DNA from: DASSTY01 sp035760645
GTDB taxonomy: Bacteria > Gemmatimonadota > Gemmatimonadetes > Gemmatimonadales > GWC2-71-9
Assembly: GCA_035760645.1 (NCBI GenBank)
Contig: DASTSO010000093.1
Coordinates: 1-60,841, forward strand
Reading direction: 5' to 3'
Length of the DNA: 60,841 bases
Numbering within the stretch: the first letter of the stretch is position 1; the number at the start of each line of letters is the position of its first letter. This document shows positions 50,698 through 58,569 of this stretch, piece by piece. The notes beneath the pieces are model-generated. The model saw only the letters and a program-made list of their open reading frames with translations. It was not told the origin of the DNA and made no database searches. Both the position numbers and the translations under genes were made by a program.

Positions 50698-51158
50698 GGC
50701 ACGGGCTCGCAGCGCACCGCGGTCTTCACCGAGTTCGCGATGAAGCACACCTCGTGCGCCCGGTGATGCAGCGCCTCGAGCGCCGCGGCGTCGGGCGCTC
50801 GCCCCCCGGCGAACGTCACCCGCGGGCGCAGCGTCACCTCCAGCATCATCGTACGGCCCGCCGCGTCGGGTCCCATGCGGCCGACCGCCGCGTCCTCGTA
50901 GCGCTCGACCACGTGCCCCGCCTTCGCCGCGAGCGACAGGAACCAGAGCATGTGGCAGCTCGCGAGCGCCGCGACGAACGCCTCCTCGGGGTCCACCGCC
51001 TCGGCCACCGAGTACGGCAGCGGCACCGAGTGGGGCGACGCCGAGGCCGGCACCTCCACCCCGCCGTCGAAGGCCCAGCGGTGGCCGCGGCCGTAGCGCC
51101 CGTCCGTGAACACCGCGCCCTGCCGCTCCCAGGTCACCGTCGCGCCGTACGTCGCCAT
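50694..51158 (-). CDS. OsmC/Ohr-like peroxiredoxin-type protein
   Basis: A 154-residue OsmC-fold protein. The two reactive Cys are visible: one in ALASCHMLWFLSLAAK (about residue 68) and one in HEVCFIANSVKTAV (about residue 142), as in OsmC and Ohr hydroperoxide reductases. It would reduce organic peroxides with a dihydrolipoamide or thiol donor. ATG 51158 overlaps the upstream stop by four bases. Which subclass (OsmC or Ohr) cannot be settled here. Confidence 0.9.
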   Translation of the reverse strand: MATYGATVTWERQGAVFTDGRYGRGHRWAFDGGVEVPASASPHSVPLPYSVAEAVDPEEAFVAALASCHMLWFLSLAAKAGHVVERYEDAAVGRMGPDAAGRTMMLEVTLRPRVTFAGGRAPDAAALEALHHRAHEVCFIANSVKTAVRCEPVP

Positions 51159-51345
51159 CGCACCGCTCCGCTGGTTTCGGGTCGGAGAAAGGTAGATCCC
51201 CGCCGCCCGCCGGGCGACCGCGCGCGGCCCCGGCAGCCCCGAGCTACTTACGATGCGAAGTGAAACAAATCTACACCTGTAGTCGTACAACCTTCCGAGC
51301 GGGTCCGCTGTCCAAGCTCGTAACCTCTCCCGCGGGTGCTGTCCG

Positions 51346-53943
51346 ATGACTCCGCTGCTCGGTCTGTTGCTGGTGGTCCAGGCGTACGCGACCACCCCGT
51401 CCCCCCCGCCCTCCCCATCCACGCCGGCCAAGGCGCCGCCCGGCGCGCCGCCCGCCGCGCCGCCTGGAGCGCCGCCCACGGCGGTCCGTGCCACCCGCGC
51501 CGCGGCCCCGCCCACGCTCGATGGCCGCGACGACGATCCCGTCTGGCGCACCGCCCCGGCCGTGGACGGCTTCCTCGAGGCGCGGCCCAGCGAGGGGGCG
51601 CCGCCGAAGCTCCGGACCGAGGTGCGGATCGCCTACGACGAGCACAACCTCTACGCCTTCGTCCGCGCCTGGGACCCGCACCCCGACAGCATCGTCACGC
51701 TGCTCGCGCGCCGCGACGTCCAGCCGCCCTCCGACTACGTCACCCTCATGCTCGACCCCTACCACGACCGGCGCACCGGCTACGAGTTCTCGGTGAACCC
51801 TGCCGGCGTGAAGGCCGACTACGCGATCTACAACGACGGCACCGAGGACGTCGCGTGGGACGCGGTGTGGGACGTGGCGACGCGCATCGACTCGACCGGC
51901 TGGACGGCGGAGTATCGGATCCCGCTCTCGCAGCTGCACTACACGCCGAAGGGGACCGCCACCTTCGGCATCCTCGTCTGGCGCGTCATCCAGCGCTACA
52001 CCGAGACCGTCACCTGGCCGCTCTATCGCTCGTCGCGCTCGGGGCTGCCGTCGCAGTTCGCCGAGCTCACCGGGCTCGAGGGGCTCGCGAGCCCGGGCCA
52101 CGCCGAGCTCACGCCCTACGTCGTCACGAAGAACGTGCAGGGCCCCGCCTCCGCCGCCTACGCGCGCGACCAGCAGCTCACGGTGGGCGGCGACCTCAAG
52201 TACGCCTTCACCTCGAACGTGCTCCTCAACGCCACGGTGAACCCCGACTTCGGCCAGGTCGAGGCCGATCCCTCGGTGCTCAACCTCAGCGCGTTCGAGA
52301 CCTTCTTCACCGAGCAGCGGCCGTTCTTCGTCGAGGGGAAGGGCCTCTTCGAGTTCCCGGTGAACTGCGTCGTGGTCCACGACTGCAACACCGGCGAAGG
52401 CCTCTTCTATTCGCGCCGCATCGGCCGCGCGCCGCAGCTCGCCGACACCTACGGCGACGACGCCTCGCCCGCGGCCACCCGCATCCTCGGCGCCGCCAAG
52501 GTCACCGGCCGCCTGCCGAACGGCTTCTCCCTCGGCGTGCTCGACGCCGTGACCGACAACGTCGCGGGCCCCGGCGCCACCACGCTCGAGCCCACCACCA
52601 ACTACGTCGTCGCGCGCGGCAACCAGGACCTGGGGAACGGCAACACCAGCCTCGGCTTCATCGCGACCGCGGTGAACCGCTCGCTCGACCCCTCGAGCGA
52701 GCCGTACCTGCGCCGGAGCGCCTACACCGGCGGTCTGGACGCGCGGCACCGCTTCGCCGGCCAGCGCTTCGAGGTGTCCGGCTCGTTCGACGTGAGCCGG
52801 GTCGCGGGCAGCGCCGCCGCGATCGCGCGCACGCAGCGCGATCCGGTCCACCTCTACCAGCGCCCCGACGCCGGCTACGGCTACGACTCGACGCGCACGT
52901 CGCTCGGCGGCACCAACCTGGAGCTGCGCTTCGCCAAGGTCGGCGGCCAGCGCCTGAAGTTCGAGACCGCCTACCAGCGGCGCTCGCCCGGCTTCGAGAT
53001 CAACGACGTCGGCTTCCTCCTCCAGGCCGACCAGCAGCAATGGACGACGTGGGCCCGCCTCGACTGGCGCACGCCGAACCGGATCTTCCAGCAGCTCGGC
53101 TGGAACTTCAACCACTGGGAGTACTGGACCGCCGGCGGGCTGCCCACCGAGCGCGCCTTCAACACGAACACCCACATCCAGTTCACCAACCGCTGGTGGC
53201 TGCACGCGGGCGGCACCGTCGGCCAGCTCGGCACCACCTACTGCGACCGCTGCGCCCGCGGCGGGCCGGCGATCCGGCAGGACCCGTACGTCGCCCCCTG
53301 GGCCGGCATCCAAGGCGACGACCGCAAGGCGCTCGTGCCGTCGTTCTGGGTGAACTACTGGCGCGGCGACGCGGGCCACTCGGAGGACATCAACCTGCAG
53401 CCCGAGCTCGACCTCAAGGTCTCCAGCCGCTTCACCACCTCGCTCGCGGCGACGTGGGACCACAACCGGAACGGCATCCAGTACTTCGGCACCTTCGCCG
53501 ACGCGGCGGGCGGCCAGCACTACACCTTCGCGCACCTGAACCAGCACACGCTCTCGCTCACCTGGCGCCTGGGCTACACCTTCACGCCGACCACGTCGCT
53601 GCAGATCTACGCCTCGCCCTTCATTTCGAAGGGCACCTACGGCGACGTGCGCGAGATCGCCGCGCCGCGCGCCGCCGCGTTCGCCGACCGCTACCGGCCC
53701 TACACCGACTCGGCGGTGGCGGCCCAGCCCGCCGGCTTCAACGTCCAGCAGTTCCGCTCGAACGTGGTCTTCCGCTGGGAGTACCGCCCGGGCTCGACGC
53801 TCTTCCTGGTGTGGAGCGAGGGCCGCGAGGGCTCGGCCGACGTGGAGGGGCGGAAGTCGTTCGGCGGCGACCTCGGCGACCTCTTCCGCCGCCGCGCGAA
53901 CGACGTCTTTCTGGTGAAGGTGTCCTATTGGCTCGCGCGGTAG
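51346..53943 (+). CDS. DUF5916 secreted protein with N-terminal CBM9-like domain
   Basis: A 865-residue exported protein. After a signal peptide and a Pro/Ala/Ser linker comes a CBM9-like sugar-binding domain (about residues 55-235: LDGRDDDPVWRTAPAVDGFL, NLYAFVRAWDPHP, GTEDVAWDAVWDVATRID, GWTAEYRIPLSQL). The remaining 600 residues are DUF5916, a large beta-rich domain with ATVNPDFGQVEADPSVLNL, FFTEQRPFFVEGKGLFEFP and a C-terminal LVKVSYWLAR. Such proteins are common in Bacteroidetes and Gemmatimonadota, probably outer-membrane associated; substrate unknown. It stands alone among minus-strand genes. Confidence 0.88.
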   Translation: MTPLLGLLLVVQAYATTPSPPPSPSTPAKAPPGAPPAAPPGAPPTAVRATRAAAPPTLDGRDDDPVWRTAPAVDGFLEARPSEGAPPKLRTEVRIAYDEHNLYAFVRAWDPHPDSIVTLLARRDVQPPSDYVTLMLDPYHDRRTGYEFSVNPAGVKADYAIYNDGTEDVAWDAVWDVATRIDSTGWTAEYRIPLSQLHYTPKGTATFGILVWRVIQRYTETVTWPLYRSSRSGLPSQFAELTGLEGLASPGHAELTPYVVTKNVQGPASAAYARDQQLTVGGDLKYAFTSNVLLNATVNPDFGQVEADPSVLNLSAFETFFTEQRPFFVEGKGLFEFPVNCVVVHDCNTGEGLFYSRRIGRAPQLADTYGDDASPAATRILGAAKVTGRLPNGFSLGVLDAVTDNVAGPGATTLEPTTNYVVARGNQDLGNGNTSLGFIATAVNRSLDPSSEPYLRRSAYTGGLDARHRFAGQRFEVSGSFDVSRVAGSAAAIARTQRDPVHLYQRPDAGYGYDSTRTSLGGTNLELRFAKVGGQRLKFETAYQRRSPGFEINDVGFLLQADQQQWTTWARLDWRTPNRIFQQLGWNFNHWEYWTAGGLPTERAFNTNTHIQFTNRWWLHAGGTVGQLGTTYCDRCARGGPAIRQDPYVAPWAGIQGDDRKALVPSFWVNYWRGDAGHSEDINLQPELDLKVSSRFTTSLAATWDHNRNGIQYFGTFADAAGGQHYTFAHLNQHTLSLTWRLGYTFTPTTSLQIYASPFISKGTYGDVREIAAPRAAAFADRYRPYTDSAVAAQPAGFNVQQFRSNVVFRWEYRPGSTLFLVWSEGREGSADVEGRKSFGGDLGDLFRRRANDVFLVKVSYWLAR

Positions 53944-53971
53944 CAGCGCCGCCCCGCCGGCGGCGACGCCG

Positions 53972-54391
53972 TCACAGCTGCGCGAGCCACTGCCGCACGA
54001 TCGCCACCAGCGCGGTGCGCCGGGCCGCGATGTCGCGCAGGTCGCCGAAGGTCGCGACGCATCGGTCCGGCGCGACCCAGCGCAACAGGCCCTCGGGGTC
54101 GTCGATGTGGAGCGGCGCGCTGCGCGGCCGGGCCTTCGCGCCGGTGTGGAAGACGAGCTGCAGCGTATCGCCGGGCCGGAGCCGGAAGGTGGCGAAGTGC
54201 TCCGTCGTGAAGAAGCTCGGCGCGTTCCACTTGATCGCTTCCTGAATCCGGGCGTCCGCGCCGCGAACGATCGCGCGCAGCGCGTCGATCTCCGCCGCGC
54301 GCGGATGCGCGAGCGCGGCCAGGAACGTCGCGACCGCGTCGGGCCCGGCCGCGCGGGCGCCGGGGGTCGCGGGGATCTTTCCTCGGGGCAT
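53972..54391 (-). CDS. DUF1801 family protein
   Basis: A 139-residue protein with AVATFLAALAHPRAAEIDALRAI, ADARIQEAIKWNAPSFFTTE, TFRLRPGDTLQLVFHTGAK and a C-terminal RDIAARRTALVAIVRQWL. The EAIKWNAPSF motif is typical of DUF1801. Shorter than the 27791 family member and not closely related to it. Cytoplasmic, role unknown. ATG 54391 is chosen because it starts the conserved part. Confidence 0.82.
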   Translation of the reverse strand: MPRGKIPATPGARAAGPDAVATFLAALAHPRAAEIDALRAIVRGADARIQEAIKWNAPSFFTTEHFATFRLRPGDTLQLVFHTGAKARPRSAPLHIDDPEGLLRWVAPDRCVATFGDLRDIAARRTALVAIVRQWLAQL

Positions 54392-54417
54392 CTCGACCTC
54401 GGAAGGAGCGTGGTCGG

Positions 54418-54963
54418 CTATCGCGGCCCGTCGCCGGCCACCGGCCGCGTCATGATGCGGTCGGTCTGGCGGTCGCTGCCGAGGAGGAACTCGTGGCTGC
54501 CCACGTCCCGGAAGCCGCACTTGGCGTAGAAGGCGATGGCGCGTGGGTTCCGCTCCCAGACGCCGAGCCACAGCGTGCGCGCCCCGCGCTCGGCCGCCGC
54601 CGCGAGGACGGCCCGCATCAGTGCCGCCGCCACCCCCTGGCCGTGCCACGGCCGATCGACGTAGAAACGGAGCAGCTCGAGCGGGGCCGGGCCGGTGACG
54701 CAGGCGGGCGCCGCTCCTGCGCACAGCTGCGCGAAGGCGATCAGCTCGCCCGCGGCGGTCGCGGCGACGAGGGTCGTGCGGCGCGGATCGGCGAGCTCCT
54801 CCGCCTGCCGGGTGGCGCCGTAGGTCGCGGCCAGATAGGCCGCGAGATCTTCGGGGCGATTGGCGGCCGCGAAGGTCTCGCGGAAGGTGCGCTCGCCCAG
54901 CGCGGCGAGCGGTGCCGCATCCGCGGGCGCCGCGGGGCGGAGGTGGAAGTCCGCGGGGCTCAC
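54418..54963 (-). CDS. GNAT-family N-acetyltransferase
   Basis: A 181-residue protein starting at GTG 54963 with FHLRPAAPADAAPLAALGER, then LVAATAAGELIAFAQL, the acetyl-CoA motif FYVDRPWHGQGVAAALMRAVLA and LGVWERNPRAIAFYAKCGF. The terminal region (RDVGSHEFLLGSDRQTDRIM) resembles N-acetyltransferases of the RimJ/RimL-like group. Substrate unknown. It is 7 bases from the VOC gene and 26 from the DUF1801 gene. Confidence 0.9.
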   Translation of the reverse strand: MSPADFHLRPAAPADAAPLAALGERTFRETFAAANRPEDLAAYLAATYGATRQAEELADPRRTTLVAATAAGELIAFAQLCAGAAPACVTGPAPLELLRFYVDRPWHGQGVAAALMRAVLAAAAERGARTLWLGVWERNPRAIAFYAKCGFRDVGSHEFLLGSDRQTDRIMTRPVAGDGPR

Positions 54964-54970
54964 GCGGGGC

Positions 54971-55366
54971 TCAGGCGAGGTTCAGCTGCCACGACACGCC
55001 GAAGCGGTCGTTGGTCCAGCCGAACTTCCGGCTGAAGCCGTACGCGCCGAGGGGCATGAGCACCTGCCCGCCGTCGGCGAGCCGGGCGAACACCGCGTCC
55101 AGCTCCGCCTCGCTCTCGCACTCGACGAAGAGCGAGACGGCCGGCGTGAAGGTGAAGTCGTGCACCGGCGGGCTGTCGAAGCAGCGCAGACGGTGGCCCT
55201 GCAGCTCGAGCTCCGCCTGCTTCACCTGCCCGGCGGGGCCCGCCTCGCCCGCCGCCCAGCGCTGCAGGCCCCGGATCGTCGCGCCCGGGAAGAGCGACTG
55301 GTAGAACTGCATCGCCGCCTCCGCCTGGCCGGTGAACATCAGGAAGGTCGAGACGCTGTGGGCCAT
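54971..55366 (-). CDS. VOC-fold (PhnB-like) protein
   Basis: A 131-residue protein with two betaalphabeta repeats of the vicinal-oxygen-chelate superfamily: STFLMFTGQAEAAMQFYQSLFP and VSLFVECESEAELDAVFARLADGG, plus the PhnB-like KFGWTNDRFGVSWQLNL. The family includes metal-dependent dioxygenases, glyoxalases and antibiotic-resistance proteins. No metal ligands are obvious, so binding protein rather than enzyme is possible. It lies near several other VOC genes. Confidence 0.85.
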   Translation of the reverse strand: MAHSVSTFLMFTGQAEAAMQFYQSLFPGATIRGLQRWAAGEAGPAGQVKQAELELQGHRLRCFDSPPVHDFTFTPAVSLFVECESEAELDAVFARLADGGQVLMPLGAYGFSRKFGWTNDRFGVSWQLNLA

Positions 55367-55377
55367 GGCTCCTCCGT

Positions 55378-55410
55378 GTGAGGTGAGGTGCGGTGAGGTG
55401 AGGTGAGGGC
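55378..55410. repeat. GTGAG-type tandem repeat between VOC genes
   Basis: GTGAG-containing units repeat across 55378-55410 (GTGAGGTGAGGTGCGGTGAGG followed by similar copies). It lies between the 54971 and 55449 VOC genes. Probably slippage-generated; it also places several GTG codons in frame, which could affect start choice nearby. Confidence 0.7.
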
Positions 55411-55448
55411 CGTGAGCACGGATCCGTCCGCTGCCCGGCTCCGGCCGC

Positions 55449-55922
55449 TCAGCCGCGGATCGCCGCTTCGATGGCGGCGACGTCGATCTTCTGCATCGGC
55501 AGCATCGCCTCGAACGCCCGTCGGGCGACGGCCCCGCCCTGGGCCAGCGCGTCGGTCAGCACCCGCGGCGTGATCTGCCAGCTCACGCCCCATCGGTCCT
55601 TGCACCAGCCGCACTGGCTTTCCTGCCCGCCGTTGCCGACGATCGCGTTCCAGTAGCGGTCGGTCTCCGCCTGATCGTCGGTCGCGATCTGGAAGGAGAA
55701 CGCCTCGCTGTGCGGGAACTGCGGCCCGCCATTGAGGCCGATGCAGGGGATGCCCGCGACGGTGAACTCCACGGTGAGGACCTCGCCCGCCTTGCCGTCG
55801 GGATAGTCGGCCGGCGCGCGGTGGATGGCGCCGAGGCGGCTGTCCGGAAAGGTCGCGGTGTAGAAGCGCGCGGCCGCTTCGGCATCGTGGTCGTACCAGA
55901 GGCAGATCGTGTTCTTGGCCAT
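55449..55922 (-). CDS. VOC-fold (PhnB-like) protein
   Basis: A 157-residue protein. It has KNTICLWYDHDAEAAARFYTATFPDS, GKAGEVLTVEFTVAGIPCIGLNGGP, HSEAFSFQIATDDQAE and KDRWGVSWQITPRVL, the PhnB-type VOC signature WGVSWQ. Related to the 54971 gene; the pair may be a local duplication followed by divergence. ATG 55922 is chosen because the alternative GTG at 55928 abuts the ribosome site GGAGG. Confidence 0.85.
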   Translation of the reverse strand: MAKNTICLWYDHDAEAAARFYTATFPDSRLGAIHRAPADYPDGKAGEVLTVEFTVAGIPCIGLNGGPQFPHSEAFSFQIATDDQAETDRYWNAIVGNGGQESQCGWCKDRWGVSWQITPRVLTDALAQGGAVARRAFEAMLPMQKIDVAAIEAAIRG

Positions 55923-55924
55923 CG

Positions 55925-56332
55925 TCACTCCTCCTGTCGTCGCTTGCCCCGCCGGCCCTCGCTCGCATAGCGCTCGAGCGTCGCCCGCATCTCGCGCATC
56001 ACCTCGCGCTGCTGACTGGTCGCCTCGAGCGCGTCGAGCGCCGCCTGGCGGGCCAGCTCGGCCGCCTGTCGCACCTCTTCGGCGAGCGCGCGGTGGGCCT
56101 CCTGCTGTGCGCGCCCCTGCTCCTGGAGGTCGCGCAGCAGCTCCGCACTGACGCGCACCTGCTCCTGGAGGGCGCGCATCTCCTCGGCCTCCGCCCGCTC
56201 CCGCTCGGCGCCGGAGCGCACCTCTTCGGCGATGGTCCGCTCCTCTTCCGACGCGCCGCGCGTCCGTTCGGCGCTTTGCCGATGCGCCTCCGCCTGCTCA
56301 CGGCGGCGTTCGGCGGCCTCGGGATCGGTCAT
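55925..56332 (-). CDS. coiled-coil protein, 135 aa
   Basis: Almost entirely alpha-helical and very rich in Glu, Arg, Gln and Ala: RREQAEAHRQSAERTRGA, ERTIAEEVRSGAERERAEAEEMRALQEQVR, then AEEVRQAAELARQAALDAL. The heptad pattern suggests a long coiled coil. No signal or membrane segment. The tail is basic (RYASEGRRGKRRQEE). Its stop overlaps the VOC gene start region and its start is 59 bases from the YjbR gene. Function unknown; such proteins often act as scaffolds. Confidence 0.65.
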   Translation of the reverse strand: MTDPEAAERRREQAEAHRQSAERTRGASEEERTIAEEVRSGAERERAEAEEMRALQEQVRVSAELLRDLQEQGRAQQEAHRALAEEVRQAAELARQAALDALEATSQQREVMREMRATLERYASEGRRGKRRQEE

Positions 56333-56390
56333 GGCAAGCCCTCCTGGGAGATGCGCCGTCTGCTGCCGGGCTGCGGCCGGGCTGCGGGCC

Positions 56391-56753
56391 TCACTTCAGC
56401 TGTCCCAGCAGTCGCTTGGGAGCGGTGAGACGATAGGCATCCTGCAGCAGCGCCGCCAGCTCCGTCCAGTCGGTGGCGGCCTCGAGGTAGACGCCGACCC
56501 AGCCGCTCGGCCCGACGTACGGCGGCACGAAGAAGCGGTCCGGCGCCGCCGCGACCATGAGCGCCTGATTGCCCGGCGCGGCCTTGACCCAGACGGCGGC
56601 GCGCCCCGCGCCATGGTGGGTGTCCGCCGACGCGTACATGGCGAACAGCTTGTTGCGCACCCGAAAGGTCGGCTCGCCCCACGCCTCGACCTCGTGCGCC
56701 TCGGGGAGGGCGAGGCAGAGCCGGCGCAGGCGGGTCAGGGAGCGTGGAGGCAT
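56391..56753 (-). CDS. MmcQ/YjbR (CyaY-fold) protein
   Basis: A 120-residue protein with LCLALPEAHEVEAWGEPTFRVRNKLFAMYA, RAAVWVKAAPGNQALMVAAAPDRFFVPPYVGPSGWVGVYLE and LLQDAYRLTAPKRLLGQL. This is the MmcQ/YjbR fold (DUF419), DNA-contact-like CyaY fold proteins of unknown role. Its start is 36 bases from the stop of the VOC gene to its right. It lies just left of the integron-like region. Confidence 0.88.
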   Translation of the reverse strand: MPPRSLTRLRRLCLALPEAHEVEAWGEPTFRVRNKLFAMYASADTHHGAGRAAVWVKAAPGNQALMVAAAPDRFFVPPYVGPSGWVGVYLEAATDWTELAALLQDAYRLTAPKRLLGQLK

Positions 56754-56791
56754 CGGAGCGTCACCAGAGGAGTCGGGGACCTGTCACGTGC

Positions 56792-57244
56792 TCATCGGGA
56801 GGTCCGCCCCCTGAGCTCCTGGGCGAGTCCGATGAGAATACCTTCGGGGCCCCGAATGTAGCAGAGCCGATACGCGTCTTCGTACCGGACCACTTCACCG
56901 ACGAGTTCCGCGCCGCGGGTGCCGAGGCGGGCGAGCGTATCGTCGATGTCGTCCACGGTGAACATGACGCGGAGGTAGCCGAGCGCGTTCACCGGGGCGC
57001 GGCGGTGATCGGCGGCCACCGGCGGCGCGAGGAATCGGGAGAGCTCGAGCCGGCCGTGACCGTCGGGCGTACGCATCATGGCGATCTCGACCCGCATGGC
57101 GCGCAATCCGGTGACGCCGTCCGCCCAGTCGCCTTCGATCGGAGCGCGCCCCTCGAGCGCGAGGCCGAGTTCGGTGAAGAACTCGATGGCGGCATCGATG
57201 TCCTCCACCACGATGCCGACGTTGTCCATGCGCCGGACCGTCAT
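56792..57244 (-). CDS. VOC-fold protein at the left edge of the cassette region
   Basis: A 150-residue VOC protein: VRRMDNVGIVVEDIDAAIEFFTELGLALEG, ELSRFLAPPVAADHRRAPVNALGYLRVMFTVDDIDDTLARL and YEDAYRLCYIRGPEGILIGLAQEL, glyoxalase/bleomycin-resistance layout with probable metal ligands (His, Glu). GGAGG precedes ATG 57244. The sequence 15 bases upstream (57259-57290) matches one arm of the attC sites at 25 of 32 positions, so this gene may once have been an integron cassette. Confidence 0.85.
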   Translation of the reverse strand: MTVRRMDNVGIVVEDIDAAIEFFTELGLALEGRAPIEGDWADGVTGLRAMRVEIAMMRTPDGHGRLELSRFLAPPVAADHRRAPVNALGYLRVMFTVDDIDDTLARLGTRGAELVGEVVRYEDAYRLCYIRGPEGILIGLAQELRGRTSR

Positions 57245-57258
57245 GAATCCTCCTTGGC

Positions 57259-57290
57259 GTCGGATGCCAGAGTTCTGCCGCGAGCGCACC
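57259..57290. repeat. attC-like half site, probably decayed
   Basis: GTCGGATGCCAGAGTTCTGC and the following 12 bases match the left arm of the first attC (58464) at about 25 of 32 positions. The matching right arm is missing. It sits just upstream of the VOC gene, where an attC boundary is expected if that gene was a cassette. Confidence 0.55.
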
Positions 57291-57315
57291 GGACCTGGGG
57301 ACGGCTCACGCGACG

Positions 57316-57795
57316 TCACGCCGGCGGGGTGATCGCCGCGGCCGACTCCCGGCGCGGCGCACGGACCCGCCAGAGCACGTACCCGACCGGGACGGCCTCG
57401 AGCGCGGCGAGCCGCACGCCGTCGCCGAGCAGCCGGGCCCACGAGGCGTGCGGCGTGCTCGGGTCGCGCCACTCGGCGGCCATGAGCAGGGCGAGGGCCG
57501 CGGGCACCGCGGCCACGAACGCCACGCCGACGGCCAGCGGATAGCGCCGGCAGAGCGCGCGCCCGGCGCGGGCCAGACCGGCGCTGCTCGCGAGGGCCTG
57601 CACGCCGAGCACGGCCAGCTGCGTGGTCGAGAGCTCGGCAGCCGCGCGCCGGGGCCAGCCGAGGGTCGCGGCCATGGCGAGCGCGAGGCCGCTCGCGGCC
57701 AGGACGCCGCCGAGCCAGGCCCCGAGGCCTTCCCAGAGCCGATCGACCACGGGCGTGTCGCTGGACGGCGCGGGGCCCAACTCGTCGGCGTTCAT
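57316..57795 (-). CDS. four-helix membrane protein, possible cassette gene
   Basis: A 159-residue protein with four hydrophobic segments: LGGVLAASGLALAMAATLGW, TTQLAVLGVQALASSAGLA, YPLAVGVAFVAAVPAALALL and LAALEAVPVGYVLWRV. AGGAG lies 11 bases before ATG 57795. No family is recognised. It lies between the half-site at 57259 and the region around 58016, so it may be a cassette whose recombination site has decayed; the neighbouring cassettes have the same strand and small size. Confidence 0.6.
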   Translation of the reverse strand: MNADELGPAPSSDTPVVDRLWEGLGAWLGGVLAASGLALAMAATLGWPRRAAAELSTTQLAVLGVQALASSAGLARAGRALCRRYPLAVGVAFVAAVPAALALLMAAEWRDPSTPHASWARLLGDGVRLAALEAVPVGYVLWRVRAPRRESAAAITPPA

Positions 57796-57828
57796 GCGTC
57801 GATGCACTCCTGCGTTCGGTGCGCCCCC

Positions 57829-58020
57829 GGCTGCCGGGGGCCGCGGCGGGCGCTCACGGGGAACGGGCTCGCTACACCGCCCATCGGCATTCAGTGCACC
57901 GGCACCGAGGGTCAGCCCGCCCCCCGTGTCGAGCCCGAACCGGAATGGCCGGCCGCCGATCTGCACATCCACGGCCCAGCGCGTGCGAAGGGGGACGAGC
58001 TTGATGGCCGCATTAGGCGG
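57829..58020 (-). pseudogene. fragment resembling a retropepsin-like protease, with a lone core site
   Basis: The stretch between two genes reads, on the minus strand, NAAIKLVPLRTRWAVDVQIG then GRPFRFGLDTGGGLTL, resembling the N-terminal strands and DTG motif of retropepsin-like proteases, but no start, no second half. GCCTAAT on the minus strand at 58016-58010 lies 19 bases past the membrane-protein stop, where an attC left core is expected. Either a decayed cassette end or chance. No full attC is found here. Confidence 0.3.
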
Positions 58021-58034
58021 CCACCACGGCGGGG

Positions 58035-58439
58035 TCAGCGGGCCGCCGCCGCCGCCGCCGGCCCGGGGTGCCGCCGGAGAAGCCAGTGGAAGGCGAGCGC
58101 GAACCCGCCGCAGCCCGCTGCCACCGCCCACAGGGCCACGTCCGCGGGCCGGTCCAGGGCGGCGCGGAGCCCGACCAGGCTGCCCACCGTCCAGTGCATG
58201 GCGTTGCCAAGGACGAGGGCCCGGCCGTAGATCCCGCCGAGCGTCACGCCGCGGCCGACCCAGTTGGTCGCCGCGAGGCCGAGGAGGGCCGCGGCCCCCA
58301 GTTGCAGCAGCGGCGCCGGCACCGGGGGCGGCTCGGCCGCGGTCACGAGCCGCTGCAGCTCGAGGGGCGCGAAGAGCAGGGCGAGGCCGGCCGCGCCGAG
58401 GACGGCCGCGCTGGTCACCATCAGGGAGCGTGGGGTCAA
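58035..58439 (-). CDS. small four-helix membrane protein, integron cassette gene
   Basis: A 134-residue protein starting at TTG 58439 with GAGG 7 bases upstream. Four hydrophobic helices: LMVTSAAVLGAAGLALLFAP, QLGAAALLGLAATNWVG, ALVLGNAMHWTVGSLVG and ALWAVAAGCGGFALAFHWLL. No family recognised. It begins 25 bases from the attC core at 58464, the spacing seen for the other cassette genes, so it is probably the leftmost clear cassette. Its own attC is not intact (a lone core lies at 58016). Confidence 0.7.
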   Translation of the reverse strand: MTPRSLMVTSAAVLGAAGLALLFAPLELQRLVTAAEPPPVPAPLLQLGAAALLGLAATNWVGRGVTLGGIYGRALVLGNAMHWTVGSLVGLRAALDRPADVALWAVAAGCGGFALAFHWLLRRHPGPAAAAAAR

Positions 58440-58463
58440 GAGGTGCCTCGAAAGAAGGGGGCC

Positions 58464-58560
58464 GCCGAATGCCGGGGTTCTGGTGCGAGCGCGCCAGGGC
58501 TGAGCGTCGGCTGCGATTCGTTAGGTCGGTGCGTTTGTCGGCAGCAACCCTTGGTTAGGC
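58464..58560 (-). repeat. attC site 1 (97 bp)
   Basis: Left core GCCGAAT (58464-58470), right core GTTAGGC (58554-58560), the canonical form. Arms GGGGTTCTGGTGCGAGCGCGCC and the near complement starting at 58529 pair with two unpaired bases. The stop codon of the NTR-like gene lies 10 bases to the right. Confidence 0.85.
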
Positions 58561-58569
58561 AGGCGAGAG

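Noticed and set aside
47924..57244. Integron array extending across the accessory genes
   Set aside because: No attC-like site found between these genes and many starts overlap stops, which cassette boundaries would not allow.
57796..57830. Possible attC arm at 57799
   Set aside because: A partial match to the attC left arm, but on the opposite strand it is just the ribosome site and start of the 57795 gene; codon-level coincidence.
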